DNA of 64,000 nucleotides from CAWDDA01 sp963813345 (GCA_963813345.1 CAWEYR010000028.1:372001-436000), one strand, 5' to 3'; shown: positions 1-7,943, counted from the stretch's first letter. Made by a program: numbers and translations. Notes: generated from the sequence alone by a model not told the origin.

Positions 1-1041
1 CGACTTTTTGGTTCTCTACCCCATCAACCCGAAAACATTGGCAAGGTTTCGCGAAGCACTGCGGCCAAGCAAAGCCAAGGATGACCCGACAGACGCGGAA
101 TTGTTGCTCGAACTGGTAACCAAGCATAGAGACAAGCTCAAAGCCTGGAAACCAGACGATGAACGGTCGCGAGAACTTCGGATGCTGGTGGAATATCGGC
201 GTGACGCGGTAGACGAAAGGACACGACACACGAACAGGATAGGTAGCCTGCTTAAGTTGTTTTTTCCTCAGGCTTTACAGTGGGCGGGAGATTTGAATGA
301 AAACTCCGCCTGCGATTTCCTCGAAACTTGGGCAAATCTGGCAGAGTTGAAGGCTGCAGACAAAGAGGACTTGCGGACGTACTTTTCAAAGCAGGGGCGT
401 AAACGAAAAACTATCAAGAGATTGTTACAGGAAATTGATGAGGCGCGGACGCTAACGACTGACAGGGCAGTTCTCAGGTCGGCAGGGATGGCAGTTCAGA
501 TGGCAGTCAGACAAGTGCGAGAGCTGACTAAGTCAATCAAGGAGTTCGACAAGCGCATCGAGGAACTCTTTGCATCGCATCCGGACCATGATCTGTTTAA
601 GAGCTTTCCTGGTGCAGGAGAAGTCTTGGCACCTCGACTGAGCGCAGTCATGGGGACAGATCGGTCCCGGACACGTCGCCTGAAGAGGTTCAGGAGTTTT
701 CTGGAGTTGCGCCAGTCACAGAGCGAAGCGGGAAGTCGAAACGGACTGACAGACGTTACGCTTGTCCACGATTCCTCCACCAGACCTTTGTCGAATACGC
801 AAGACAAACCATCCTGCGATCACCCTGGGCACACGCGTATTACCAGAGCTGCCGGAGACGAGGCCAAGGCCATAATGCCGCGCTGCGATCACTCGCTTTC
901 AAATGGATTCGGATAATCTATCGCTGCTGGAAAGACCGAGTACCCTATGATGAACAAGCTTATCAGGCAACGCTTGCACGCAGGGGGTCACCGATTGCAC
1001 TCGAGCTGAATCGCCCTGCTACCGTCGCCGTCGTTGTCTGA
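1..1041 (+). pseudogene. IS110-family transposase, cut by window start and frameshifted
   Basis: This is a DEDD-type transposase of the IS110 group, which recombines circular insertion-sequence intermediates with a target. The first residues lie outside the window. The visible N-terminal RuvC-like half contains the DPTDAELL segment, which matches the last two acidic positions of the DEDD tetrad. The helical linker follows, then the FPGAGEVLAPRLSAVMGTDR stretch that opens the Transposase_20 domain. Around 660-675 the reading frame changes. In the new frame the protein continues with EEVQEFSGVAPV and ERSGKSK, which holds the serine that IS110 enzymes use, and then RQTILRSPWAHAYYQ, stopping with TGA at 1039-1041. 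Both halves are well conserved and only one indel separates them, so this is either a recently dead copy or a sequence error. No clear element ends were identified. Confidence 0.85.
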
Positions 1042-1683
1042 AAAACGAAAACGAGGAAGAAAGACTGTTGACAAAACACCTCAGATGTCTTCAGGCGGAA
1101 TCGTAAGAAGAAGGAGTGCTGAGTGCTGGGGGGGGGAATGGAGTTCAAGCATATCGTGCTTTCTCCGAACTCCCCTGGTCAGGCATTGATTGAGCCATCT
1201 AAGGGCGAAGTTCGCGCTGCATATCATAACGTTGAACGCCTATCGAAGGAGTCGACTTCGGGTTAGTCTCCTCCCATGTCCCGCCCTCATTGTCGCTTCT
1301 GTCCTCTCGTCATTGACCCCACCATTTCCACCCTCCATGTCCTGATCTCGATGTTCCATATTCTTAGCGGATCCGTGCAGGGGTGGACAAACTGATTTTA
1401 TGTCCATCTCCTATGATCTGATCTCAAAGCCCTGTATTTTCTGCAGATGTCAACAGGTGGTGGACAAACTGCGATTGAGTCCTCTACAGGTGTCCAGCCT
1501 AATCGGTTCCTCGCCTCTACTTGTGCAGGATCGCAGAGTGGTAGAATCTGCACGCCCTTGGCTGCTAGTTCCAGCAGTGAGTTTCGGAAAGGGGAGCCTT
1601 ACTTTTTGGTCAGGGTCAAGCCCCCACTAACCGTAAAGACAATCACTTCGTATTCGCAGCGAGCCGTCATAAGAGAGGAACGT
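1042..1683. other. Gene-free stretch after the IS110 transposase
   Basis: I see no convincing gene here. The stretch holds a fragment of the 7-bp CAGCACT-type repeat and a run of nine G near 1127-1136. A weak hairpin sits at about 1138-1177, built from GGAGTTCAAGCA and a degenerate partner, and is related to the GAGTTCAAGCTT palindromes found elsewhere in the window. The phrase GTGGACAAACTG occurs twice, near 1382 and 1460. IS110 elements carry a structured bridge RNA in a non-coding end, so part of this stretch could be element tail, but I cannot fold or compare it here. Confidence 0.4.
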
Positions 1684-1720
1684 ATGGCAAAGAAGGACGA
1701 AGACGCTGGATCCGAGAAGA

Positions 1721-2095
1721 ATGATCGAGCGAATAAATCAAATCTCCGTCTCTAAAGAAGACCTCATCGAGGTCGTAGAAGAACTCGAGCCGCTGAACCC
1801 GAGCGATCGTGGCTGGGAAACTTCTATAGCTACGATAGTTAGACTTCAGAATAGAAACCACGACAAAGTTGGGGCCATCATGTTCAGGATGGAGGCTCTC
1901 GCACGGCTCTTGGTCGACGAGGATGCGCCTGAGTGGGCCTTGCGACTTCCTAATGGATTTGTCTTGGCTCAAGAACCAATATTCGCCGCTGCGGCCGTGG
2001 AGAGACTAGTGCTCTCTGGCAAGGAAGTAACATTCAACAAAGAAACCTTTCTTCAAAGAGCCCTGGAACTTGCCGAATTGGATACTATCGGATAG
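1721..2095 (+). CDS. Hypothetical protein, 124 aa
   Basis: I do not recognise this family. The 124-residue product is acidic and soluble, without signal peptide or membrane segment, and its helices are rich in Leu, Glu and Ala. The C-terminal half (VERLVLSGKEVTFNKETFLQ) looks like a compact helical bundle. The start at 1721 follows GAGAAG, a weak ribosome site. An overlapping short frame at 1684-1755 ends inside it and is less likely to be real. It is the first of a row of small genes on the same strand leading to the restriction-modification pair, in what looks like an accessory island. It could be an immunity or regulatory protein, but nothing in the sequence shows that. Confidence 0.5.
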   Translation: MIERINQISVSKEDLIEVVEELEPLNPSDRGWETSIATIVRLQNRNHDKVGAIMFRMEALARLLVDEDAPEWALRLPNGFVLAQEPIFAAAAVERLVLSGKEVTFNKETFLQRALELAELDTIG

Positions 2096-2270
2096 AGCTT
2101 CTTCCTGCACCGGTGCTACCACGGTCGAGAATTTGTACTTCGTATTAAGCAGAATCATACGCAATACAATCTAACTTTTCGCACTTAGAAGGCCGCGACT
2201 GAACGAGGGATATCAAAGCATAGACCACTTCGAAAAACGCAGAGCCGCCGCGTTTCCTCTTAACCGCCGC

Positions 2271-2459
2271 TTGCTCTCGTCGAGAGTGTTCTTGTGGACC
2301 GCAATCTCTCATCCTGTCTGTCTAACCATTCTTCTTGTCAGACTGTATGAGAACAAGATCCGCCACCTCAATAACATCATTCAACAACTCAAAAATGAAA
2401 AAGCCTACTTCGAAAAGCTTTTGCAGGGAAAAGTCTCCAAAGGCATTCTATACGAGTAA
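2271..2459 (+). CDS. Possible small membrane-anchored coiled-coil protein
   Basis: A 62-residue frame from a TTG start. It has one hydrophobic stretch (about residues 5-25) followed by a basic amphipathic coiled-coil segment containing KIRHLNNIIQQLKNEKAY. No family is recognised and no good ribosome site is visible. The composition is plausible for a small anchored protein, but the frame could also be chance. The flanking bases 2096-2270 and 2460-2530 show nothing else. Confidence 0.25.
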   Translation: MLSSRVFLWTAISHPVCLTILLVRLYENKIRHLNNIIQQLKNEKAYFEKLLQGKVSKGILYE

Positions 2460-2547
2460 GGGCGAGGTCAGACTGAACTCTCAGTGAGCCACCTTGATGA
2501 GTATTCAGTCGCTTCTGTAGAATCGTGGCAGAAAAAGGAGCAGCAAA

Positions 2548-2670
2548 ATGGAAATCTTGAAATGCGAAGACTGCGGAGAAGCGATTACGATTGAAGATGC
2601 CCGACTGTCGCTACAGATGGATGAGGGATTTCAGTGCAAGTGTGGAAGTATCTGGCGAACTGATGATTAA
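2548..2670 (+). CDS. Tiny zinc-ribbon protein, 40 aa
   Basis: A 40-residue protein with a four-cysteine zinc-ribbon pattern: Cys6-x2-Cys9 near the start and Cys30-x-Cys32 near the end (KCEDCGE and FQCKCGS). It is preceded by a strong ribosome site, AAGGAG at 2535-2540, seven bases before the ATG. This strongly supports translation despite its size. It has no membrane segment. Such mini-ribbons usually bind zinc and act as nucleic-acid or protein adaptors, but the exact role here is unknown. It lies upstream of the restriction-modification pair, in a crowded run of small genes on the same strand. Confidence 0.65.
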   Translation: MEILKCEDCGEAITIEDARLSLQMDEGFQCKCGSIWRTDD

Positions 2671-2671
2671 G

Positions 2672-2870
2672 ATGCGCGATGGCACCTTTAACGTCAGGCC
2701 ATTCGCAGAACCTGAGATCACAGCTGACGAGATGTAAGATGTTTCCAGTTCCGCAGCAGCGTGGTCAGGTCGAGTGAATAGTAAACACCATGGTCAAGTA
2801 CAAGAAGCTCCGGAAGAAAGACACGGAGACGATGCAACCGATCCTTGAAATGATTGCTCGAGTAAAATAG
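2672..2870 (+). other. Two further micro-frames downstream of the zinc ribbon
   Basis: Two very short frames follow the zinc-ribbon gene: 2672-2737 (21 residues, opening MRDGTFNVRPF) and 2790-2870 (26 residues, basic, opening MVKYKKLRKKD). They are same-stranded and closely packed, but neither has a convincing ribosome site or recognisable family. They may be leader peptides, or remnants of genes shortened by deletion. Confidence 0.2.
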
Positions 2871-2922
2871 ACGAACGACTCGACGCGTGAAAAGGCGCGA
2901 GACGAATTAGAGAACGAGAGAA

Positions 2923-3105
2923 GTGAGTGAGCCAATATTATCTGCGCTCGACGGCTACCGCCGAATCGAAGTCGAAGCTGATATCGTCGCCGCCTGCTTC
3001 ATTCGTTCCCCAGCATCACCCCGACGCATGGCCGAGATGAAGCTCGGCACCGCGATCGCCGCAGCCAGGCTGACGGTTTTCGCAGATATCACGTGTAAGG
3101 AATAG
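2923..3105 (+). CDS. Small hypothetical protein upstream of the methyltransferase, 60 aa
   Basis: A 60-residue frame from GTG, ending one base before the methyltransferase ATG at 3107, so the two would be translationally coupled. Family unknown. Its last 25 residues (AIAAARLTVFADITCKE) are clearly related to the first part of the 50-residue product that begins just after the restriction enzyme at 4830 (AIAALRLTVFSERSRV). The DNA is also alike over about 68 bp. The restriction-modification genes are therefore bracketed by two copies of one short coding segment. Confidence 0.4.
   Translation: MSEPILSALDGYRRIEVEADIVAACFIRSPASPRRMAEMKLGTAIAAARLTVFADITCKE
3031..3098 (+). repeat. Left copy of imperfect direct repeat bracketing the RM genes
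   Basis: About 68 bp that resembles 4842-4911. A shared core is CGCGATCGCCGCA, and both copies end near ATCACGTGT. Both are translated in the same frame, giving related peptides. The right copy starts 13 bp after the restriction gene stop. Confidence 0.6.
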
Positions 3106-3106
3106 C

Positions 3107-4098
3107 ATGATCGCAATGACTAAGAAGAGCGACGTCACAGAATCAAGTAATCGCGAGTTCGTCCCTCAGCAGATCGCGCCGCTCAAGAACCCCCAAACAG
3201 ATATCCCAAGAATTGCGAAAGATCGAAAGCTCTTGCAGTTGATCGATGAAGCAGTGAGAAGGATTCCCACAAGACATGATATTGCCCAGGGCGACGCTCG
3301 GAAGATGGCCGGACTCGAACCCGCGAGCGTGCACCTGGTCGTAACTTCACCTCCCTATTGGACGCTGAAGGAGTATCGCGATACTGTCGGGCAAATGGGC
3401 CACATCGAGAGCTACGACGAGTTCCTTACAGAACTCGACAAAGTCTGGAGCCATTGCTTCCGAGCGCTTGTCCCTGGCGGTCGCCTTGTGTGCGTGGTTG
3501 GCGATGTGTGTCTATCGCGTCGGAAGAACAAGGGCCGCCACACTGTTGTTCCCTTGCATGCTTCGATCCAAGAGCACTGTCGCGTGATTGGCTTCGACAA
3601 TTTGGCGCCGATCATCTGGCACAAAATCTCAAACGCTGCTTACGAAGTCGAGAACGGATCTAGCTTTCTGGGAAAGCCCTATGAACCAAACTCCGTCATC
3701 AAGAATGATATCGAATTCCTCTTGATGGAGCGAAAACCCGGTGGCTACCGTACGCCGGATGTTCCAACTCGAATCTTAAGTGTCATCTCAGCTGAGAAAC
3801 ACAAAATATGGTTCCAACAGATATCTGGTCTGGAGTCACTGGTGCGTCGACACGCGATCATCCTGCCCCGTTTCCAATCGAGCTTGCAGAACGACTAATC
3901 CGGATGTTCAGCTTTGTGGGCGATACCGTCTTGGATCCTTTCATGGGCACAGGGACGACTACGGTAGCCGCCGCCAAAACTGGGCGACACAGCATCGGCT
4001 TTGAAATCGACGAGAAATACTTCGATCAGGCGTGCCAGCGCATCAAGGTAGAGACTTCATCTCTATTCAGCCAGACAACTATCAACATAAACGCATGA
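3107..4098 (+). CDS. Site-specific DNA methyltransferase, beta class, frame interrupted
   Basis: A DNA amino-methyltransferase of the beta class, in which catalytic motif IV precedes the AdoMet-binding motif I. Motif IV is VTSPPYW (about residues 80-86). SPPY with a following Trp is typical of N4-cytosine enzymes, although some N6-adenine enzymes share it. LVPGGRLVCVVGDV follows, and the AdoMet motif VLDPFMGTGTTTVAA lies near the C-terminus. One indel at about 3816-3828 separates the two parts. The first frame stops at 3898 and the second ends at 4098. A ribosome site TAAGGA sits six bases before the 3107 ATG. The TGA overlaps the ATG of the nuclease (ATGA at 4095-4098), a classic coupled restriction-modification arrangement. 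It presumably protects the site cut by its neighbour. The reassembled product would be about 330 residues, normal for the family. Confidence 0.85.
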
Positions 4099-4828
4099 GC
4101 CTGAATCCACAGTTGGAAGAACAACTCCGAGCTGCAATAAAGCACTTCTGGGGCACTAGAGAAACTCAGGCTCAGAAGCAGGGAGAAATCTCCGGTAGTA
4201 AAGATGCTGGCGCTTGATCGGCCGTGACAGGTGGGGCCCAGATGAATGGCTTCATCAACCTCGTGCGAGATGTTCTTTGTGAGAGCGGACTGCCCAGTGC
4301 ACATGTTTATTGCGAGAAGTACGTCGAATTACCCGGGTGGTATCGACCGGAAAAGAAATGGATCTGTTGATCGTGGCCAACGGAAACCTTCTCGCAGGCA
4401 TCGAGTTTAAATCGCAAGTAGGTTCTTTTGGCAACAACTACAACAATCGAACCGAGGAAGCGATCGGTAGCGCAGCTGACATCTGGGCGGCATATCGCGA
4501 AGGCGCTTTCGAGCCGTCCGCGCGACCGTGGCTCGGATATCTGATGCTGCTAGAGGAAGCAGCAGGCTCAATACGTCCAGTTCGCGCTCGGGAGCCTCAC
4601 TTCAAGGTTTTCCCTGAATTCAAAACAGCGTCCTACGCGAAGCGTTATGAGATTCTGCTTACAAAGCTAGTTCGCGAGCGATTCTACGATGCGGCGTGTT
4701 TTCTAATGTCGAACGCTGCTGACGGCCCGAACGGTGTCGATAGCGAGCCCGCACCAGAATTGAGCTTTCAAAATTTCATCGCATCTTTGCTCGGGAAGGC
4801 GATTGCAGTCTCAAAAGTAGACCAGTGA
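4095..4828 (+). pseudogene. XhoI/PaeR7I-family restriction endonuclease, broken by a stop and a frameshift
   Basis: A type II nuclease of the XhoI/PaeR7I family, whose known members cut CTCGAG. The family hallmark is the segment around 4390-4460, which reads IEFKSQVGSFGNNYNNRTEE. It contains the E-x-K of the PD-(D/E)xK site, with the Asp of WDLL just before it. EPHFKVFPEFKTASYAKRYE follows, also typical. The N-terminus starts at 4095 (MSLNPQLEEQLRAAIKHFWG). An in-frame TGA at 4215-4217 stands between DAGA and SAVTGGAQMNGF, where a CGA-to-TGA change would explain it. A missing G at about 4349 (KKW/DLL) shifts the frame again. The total span of about 244 codons equals the family's usual length. 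With two independent lesions, one a substitution, the enzyme is probably dead. Confidence 0.85.
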
Positions 4829-4829
4829 A

Positions 4830-4982
4830 ATGGAGCACCTGACGGAGATCGAGCTCCGCAACGCGATCGCCGCACTCCGGTTAACTGTCTTTTCGGAGAG
4901 ATCACGTGTGATGATGGGAGGGCTGATGTTTAAGAAGGCAAAGAAGGAAAAGGTTGATAACCAGGACAAACTATTCAATTGA
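4830..4982 (+). CDS. Small hypothetical protein after the nuclease, 50 aa
   Basis: A 50-residue frame whose ATG lies one base after the TGA of the nuclease, so it would be cotranslated. Residues 5-28 resemble the C-terminal part of the 60-residue frame just upstream of the methyltransferase. The C-terminus is highly basic (MFKKAKKEKVDNQDK). No family is known to me. It may be the surviving end of a gene into which the restriction-modification genes were inserted, or a duplicated small partner of the pair. Confidence 0.35.
   Translation: MEHLTEIELRNAIAALRLTVFSERSRVMMGGLMFKKAKKEKVDNQDKLFN
4842..4911 (+). repeat. Right copy of imperfect direct repeat bracketing the RM genes
   Basis: Partner of 3031-3098, with the CGCGATCGCCGCA core and ATCACGTGT end conserved and small gaps between. 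The spacing from repeat to repeat is about 1.8 kb, exactly the length of the restriction-modification cassette. Confidence 0.6.
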
Positions 4983-5013
4983 TGATCGATCGTAGATTTA
5001 GGGATATCCCCCT

Positions 5014-5457
5014 ATGAGAATTGGTGGTCCTTACCTTATCGTTGCAGCTCTGTGCGAAAGAATCCTTGAAGAAAAAGATGGTGTAAGAAGCCTGATTCGA
5101 ATTGTTGACCGGTTTATCGTTGGTGTGACCGGACCTGCTGCACCAGAACAGATGCTCTCCAGCCTTTTGACTCCCGTACTTTTTCTCGCATTCAAATCAG
5201 GACAATATCGAGGCTCGCTTCCTCTGAAATTGACGATGGACAATCCAGTTGGGGTTGAGAAGGAAATCGGAATTATGAGTGTTTTATTTGAGGGAGATGA
5301 TGATAGGGGATCGAACGTAAAGGTTCAATTGCAATTCCAGCCCGATCAGCCAGGCCTTTATTGGATCAATGTGTCACTTGGAGATGACGTCATGACTAGA
5401 ATACCGTTACGCGTGATATATCAGCGAATACAGCAGTCAGGTTCCGGCTCTCCGTAG
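5014..5457 (+). CDS. Hypothetical protein, 147 aa, predicted beta-rich
   Basis: A soluble 147-residue protein without signal peptide. The N-terminal segment (YLIVAALCERILEEKDGVRS) and the following LIRIVDRFIV strand resemble small beta-sandwich proteins seen as DUF6941-like entries. I hold that assignment only weakly. The middle contains LPLKLTMDNPVG and a second strand-rich half (VQLQFQPDQPGLYWINVSL) typical of a wrapped beta fold. The start at 5014 follows GATATCCCCCT, with no clear ribosome site. Its 3' end overlaps by about 60 bp the end of the convergent gene at 5396-5752. Confidence 0.5.
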   Translation: MRIGGPYLIVAALCERILEEKDGVRSLIRIVDRFIVGVTGPAAPEQMLSSLLTPVLFLAFKSGQYRGSLPLKLTMDNPVGVEKEIGIMSVLFEGDDDRGSNVKVQLQFQPDQPGLYWINVSLGDDVMTRIPLRVIYQRIQQSGSGSP

Positions 5458-5752
5458 TTGAAGCAGAGGCGGTCTGAACGCGCACAATGGAGGGCTCACT
5501 ACCGATTGTTGCAATAAACTCCGAAGACCGAGAAACGAGCAGCGTCCACTCTTTTCTCAATTCCTCCTCGTCCAAATGTCCAATCGAGTGTTCTGCTAAT
5601 GCTAGCTGAAGCGTTCCAAGTAAATCGTAGGCGAGTAAGTCATCTTCTTTTTTTAGGTCCCAAGTACTCGGAATTAGCCAGCTTTCAAACTCCTTGAGAG
5701 TGAGCTGTCCGTGAAGATACCTCTGCATCTCATTTCGAATTTGCTCAATCAT
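5396..5752 (-). CDS. Conserved hypothetical protein, 118 aa
   Basis: A 118-residue soluble helical protein. The start was set at the ATG at 5752 because the sequence from there (MIEQIRNEMQRYLHGQLTLK) reads as a natural N-terminus and the longer upstream frame overlaps the divergent gene. The motif FESWLIPSTWDL followed by LALAEHSIGHLDEEELRKEW matches a pattern I recall from small uncharacterised bacterial proteins, possibly immunity-type. That link is from memory and unproven. The ATG shares the palindrome CATG at 5750-5753 with the divergent ATG of the next gene, so the two starts overlap on opposite strands. Confidence 0.5.
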   Translation of the reverse strand: MIEQIRNEMQRYLHGQLTLKEFESWLIPSTWDLKKEDDLLAYDLLGTLQLALAEHSIGHLDEEELRKEWTLLVSRSSEFIATIGSEPSIVRVQTASASTTESRNLTAVFADISRVTVF

Positions 5753-6065
5753 GTCACGATATCCTCGAAAGTTGGTCACCGCATCGGAGTTGCGACGGCG
5801 ATTTAATGCAGGAAAGTATTTTGAACTTGTTGAACAGGGAACATTGGTAACCAAGACTCGATACGACAATCATCCGACTCGACCTAAGGCAAAAGAACCC
5901 TTCTGCACTCGTAGCCAAATTATCGAATATCTTGATATATCAAGCAAGCAATTAGTGGCAATCGTTCACCAGTACCGCAGAAGAGACGGCAGCCTTGGAG
6001 GAAGCGGAAAACCAGATCCCAAGTATCTTCTGGAGGGTGGGGTAATATATCTACTTTCAGAATAG
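5751..6065 (+). CDS. Conserved hypothetical protein, 104 aa
   Basis: A 104-residue basic protein. The second half has the conserved-looking pattern FCTRSQIIEYLDISSKQLVA, then IVHQYRRRDGSLGGSGKPDPK. This is typical of a family of small uncharacterised proteins encoded beside the 118-residue type in some genomes (recollection, not proof). No signal peptide or membrane segment is present. The two genes are divergent and share their start-codon bases, which suggests a matched pair controlled from one very tight region, unless one start is further inside. Bases 6066-6352 downstream show no gene. They contain short GC-rich repeats such as CTTCGCGGCTTCGC. Confidence 0.5.
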   Translation: MSRYPRKLVTASELRRRFNAGKYFELVEQGTLVTKTRYDNHPTRPKAKEPFCTRSQIIEYLDISSKQLVAIVHQYRRRDGSLGGSGKPDPKYLLEGGVIYLLSE

Positions 6066-6352
6066 ACCGCAATGTAGAAAAGGGCTGTCCGCGCCTCCGG
6101 TTTTCAAAGCCCGATCGCTCGGCAGCCCTCCCGTAAGATCCGTTTCAGTTCCGTAGATGTGCTCAAACGGAATCGAACAGCTCTCTAGCCAAGGACTTTT
6201 CCGTTTTCGCGTCTTCGCGGCTTCGCAGCTTCGCGTGAGATCCCCCGTTTGAACTCCATACTCGAGGAAACTTAACACGAACTTCATTTCAATCTAATAT
6301 TGACCTGACCGCTTCCTGCTAGCATTCGGAGTGACCGGACGCGGAGGGAGAC

Positions 6353-7024
6353 GTGTTTCTGGAGCTAATGACAAGCAATTTCCTGAAGGCGGATCTTGTG
6401 CAGCTGCGAGACCAGGTTCTGGTCATGGGCGGCGAGGCTGAAAACGCTGTTGACCGCGCGATTCGTTCTCTCGTTGAGCGCGATTCAGACCTGGCCGATC
6501 AGGTGCTCGCTGACGACGATCTGATCGACACGCTCGAGCTCCAGTCTGATCAGACGTGCGCCAGGCTTCTTGCGCTTCAGCCACCTGAAGCTCGCGATCT
6601 GAGATTCATCATCACGGCGATCAAGATCACGCCGATTCTTGAGCGCATCGCCGACCATGCGTGCAACATCGCCAGGGCGGCTCTGGATCTGAATAACGAA
6701 CCACAGCTCAAGCCCTACGTCGACATCCCCAGAATGAGCCGGCTTTCGCGCGAAATGCTTCGCGATGCGCTGGACGCTTTCGCTGCGGGAGACGCGCGCG
6801 CAGCGCGTGTTGTCATCGCGGCCGATGAGGAGCTTGATGCGCTCTATGATCGCATCTTCCACAACCTTCTCGATCACATGTCAAGCGACCAGGAGGCTGC
6901 CGGGCGTGCCGCGCGGCTCCTCCTGGTAGCCAAGCACCTCGAGCGAATCGGGGACTATGTCACAGATATTTGCGAACTGATTGTTTACATGTCAGAAGCA
7001 CGTGTCATCAAACATCAAAAGTGA
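6353..7024 (+). CDS. phoU: Phosphate signalling regulator PhoU
   Basis: A cytoplasmic regulator that links the Pst phosphate transporter to the PhoR kinase and dampens phosphate-starvation signalling. The 223-residue length and two tandem three-helix PhoU repeats are diagnostic. The metal- and contact-site motifs ERIAD (97-101) and ERIGD (197-201) occupy equivalent places in each repeat. The GTG at 6353 follows GGAGGGAGAC. An alternative ATG at 6368 would remove five residues. It is six bases upstream of the phoB-like gene and clearly cotranscribed with the regulator and kinase that follow. The pst transporter genes are not in the window. The reading frame is intact. Confidence 0.93.
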   Translation: MFLELMTSNFLKADLVQLRDQVLVMGGEAENAVDRAIRSLVERDSDLADQVLADDDLIDTLELQSDQTCARLLALQPPEARDLRFIITAIKITPILERIADHACNIARAALDLNNEPQLKPYVDIPRMSRLSREMLRDALDAFAAGDARAARVVIAADEELDALYDRIFHNLLDHMSSDQEAAGRAARLLLVAKHLERIGDYVTDICELIVYMSEARVIKHQK

Positions 7025-7030
7025 AAACTT

Positions 7031-7795
7031 ATGAAACCTTACATACTGATCGTCGAGGACGATCCCGACATTGCTGAAAGCATTCGATACAACCTGGAAC
7101 GGGAAGGCGCGTTTGCGGCGCAGGTCGCATTGACCGGGGAGGATGGTCTCTCGGCTGCGCTTGCAAAACCCGCAAAACGCGGGGCGGATGGCGGAAGCAA
7201 ATCGCCCGATCTGATCATCCTGGATCTGAACCTTCCCGGGATGAGCGGCTTCGAGCTGTGCCGGCGTCTCCGAACCGAAGAAGCCACGCGACGGACTCCG
7301 ATTCTCGTACTTACCGCGAGGACGGATGAAAGCGACAAGGTGCGCGGGCTTGAGCTTGGCGCGGACGACTACATTACCAAGCCCTTCAGTGTGCGCGAAC
7401 TGGTGGCGAGGGTACGTGCTGCGCTCCGGCGTTCGGGGTTCAGTGGCCAGGCTCCATCAATCTACGACGACGGCAGTCTGCGCATCGACTATCCCGATTT
7501 CGCTGTTGCGTGCAACGGGCAAAAGATCAAGCTCACGCGGAAGGAGTTTGCACTGCTCGCGATCCTTTCGCGCAACAAAGGACGCGTCGTGCCGCGCGAG
7601 CAGCTGCTCGACCAGGTGTGGGGTCTCGAGTACTATGGTGAAGCCCGAACTCTGGATGTCCATATCAGCGGGTTGAGAAAGAAGCTTGGAGCGTGTGGAG
7701 GCTGCATTGAGACAATGATTGGCATCGGCTACAGGTTCCGGAGCACGAAAGAGGAAGAAGTGGTCAGTGGTCAGTGGTCGGTGGTCAGTGGATAG
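7031..7795 (+). CDS. phoB: OmpR/PhoB-family response regulator
   Basis: A DNA-binding response regulator for phosphate starvation. The receiver domain (1-135) has the acidic pair E9/D10, phosphoacceptor Asp65 (ILDLNLPGMSG), Thr95 and Lys117 (YITKPFS). A winged-helix domain follows (about 146-240) ending GIGYRFR, the usual end of this family. The roughly 14 residues after that (EEEVVSGQWSVVSG) are encoded by the GGTCAGT 7-bp repeat array and are not part of the family. There is also a Lys/Gly-rich insertion (about 46-58) inside the receiver. It sits between phoU and the kinase gene, which supports the phosphate role over other OmpR regulators. Confidence 0.9.
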   Translation: MKPYILIVEDDPDIAESIRYNLEREGAFAAQVALTGEDGLSAALAKPAKRGADGGSKSPDLIILDLNLPGMSGFELCRRLRTEEATRRTPILVLTARTDESDKVRGLELGADDYITKPFSVRELVARVRAALRRSGFSGQAPSIYDDGSLRIDYPDFAVACNGQKIKLTRKEFALLAILSRNKGRVVPREQLLDQVWGLEYYGEARTLDVHISGLRKKLGACGGCIETMIGIGYRFRSTKEEEVVSGQWSVVSG

Positions 7796-7836
7796 GGGAA
7801 GTGGATCAGGGGTCAGTGATCAGGTGGTCAGTGTAT
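7759..7836 (+). repeat. GGTCAGT-type 7-bp repeat array
   Basis: Irregular tandem 7-bp units (GGTCAGT and variants) that run from the last codons of the phoB-like gene into the intergenic region. They add extra residues to the protein end. Confidence 0.7.
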
Positions 7837-7913
7837 GGAGTTCAAGCTTCAGCTTGCTCGTATCATCGATGTTGATACCAGCAAGCTAAAGCTTGAACTC
7901 CATACACTGACCA
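7825..7913. repeat. Long near-perfect palindrome, GAGTTCAAGCTT family
   Basis: Arms 7825-7858 and 7880-7913 are 34 bases each and match in 33 positions. The loop of about 21 bases is itself partly symmetric. The core GAGTTCAAGCTT recurs in palindromes at 14311-14392 and 26320-26375. It could act as a transcription attenuator between the regulator and kinase genes. Confidence 0.8.
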
Positions 7914-7943
7914 CCGGCCCCTGACCACCGACCACTGCATGGA

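Noticed and set aside
1378..1475. Twin GTGGACAAACTG motifs as possible insertion-sequence ends
   Set aside because: They are direct, short and without a transposase between them or a target duplication, so no element can be claimed.
5014..6065. Possible new anti-phage module next to the restriction-modification genes
   Set aside because: The three small genes have no recognised defence domain. Proximity alone is not enough to claim a system.
6057..6287. A 76-codon minus-strand frame before phoU
   Set aside because: It contains repeat-like GC tracts and lacks a ribosome site or family.
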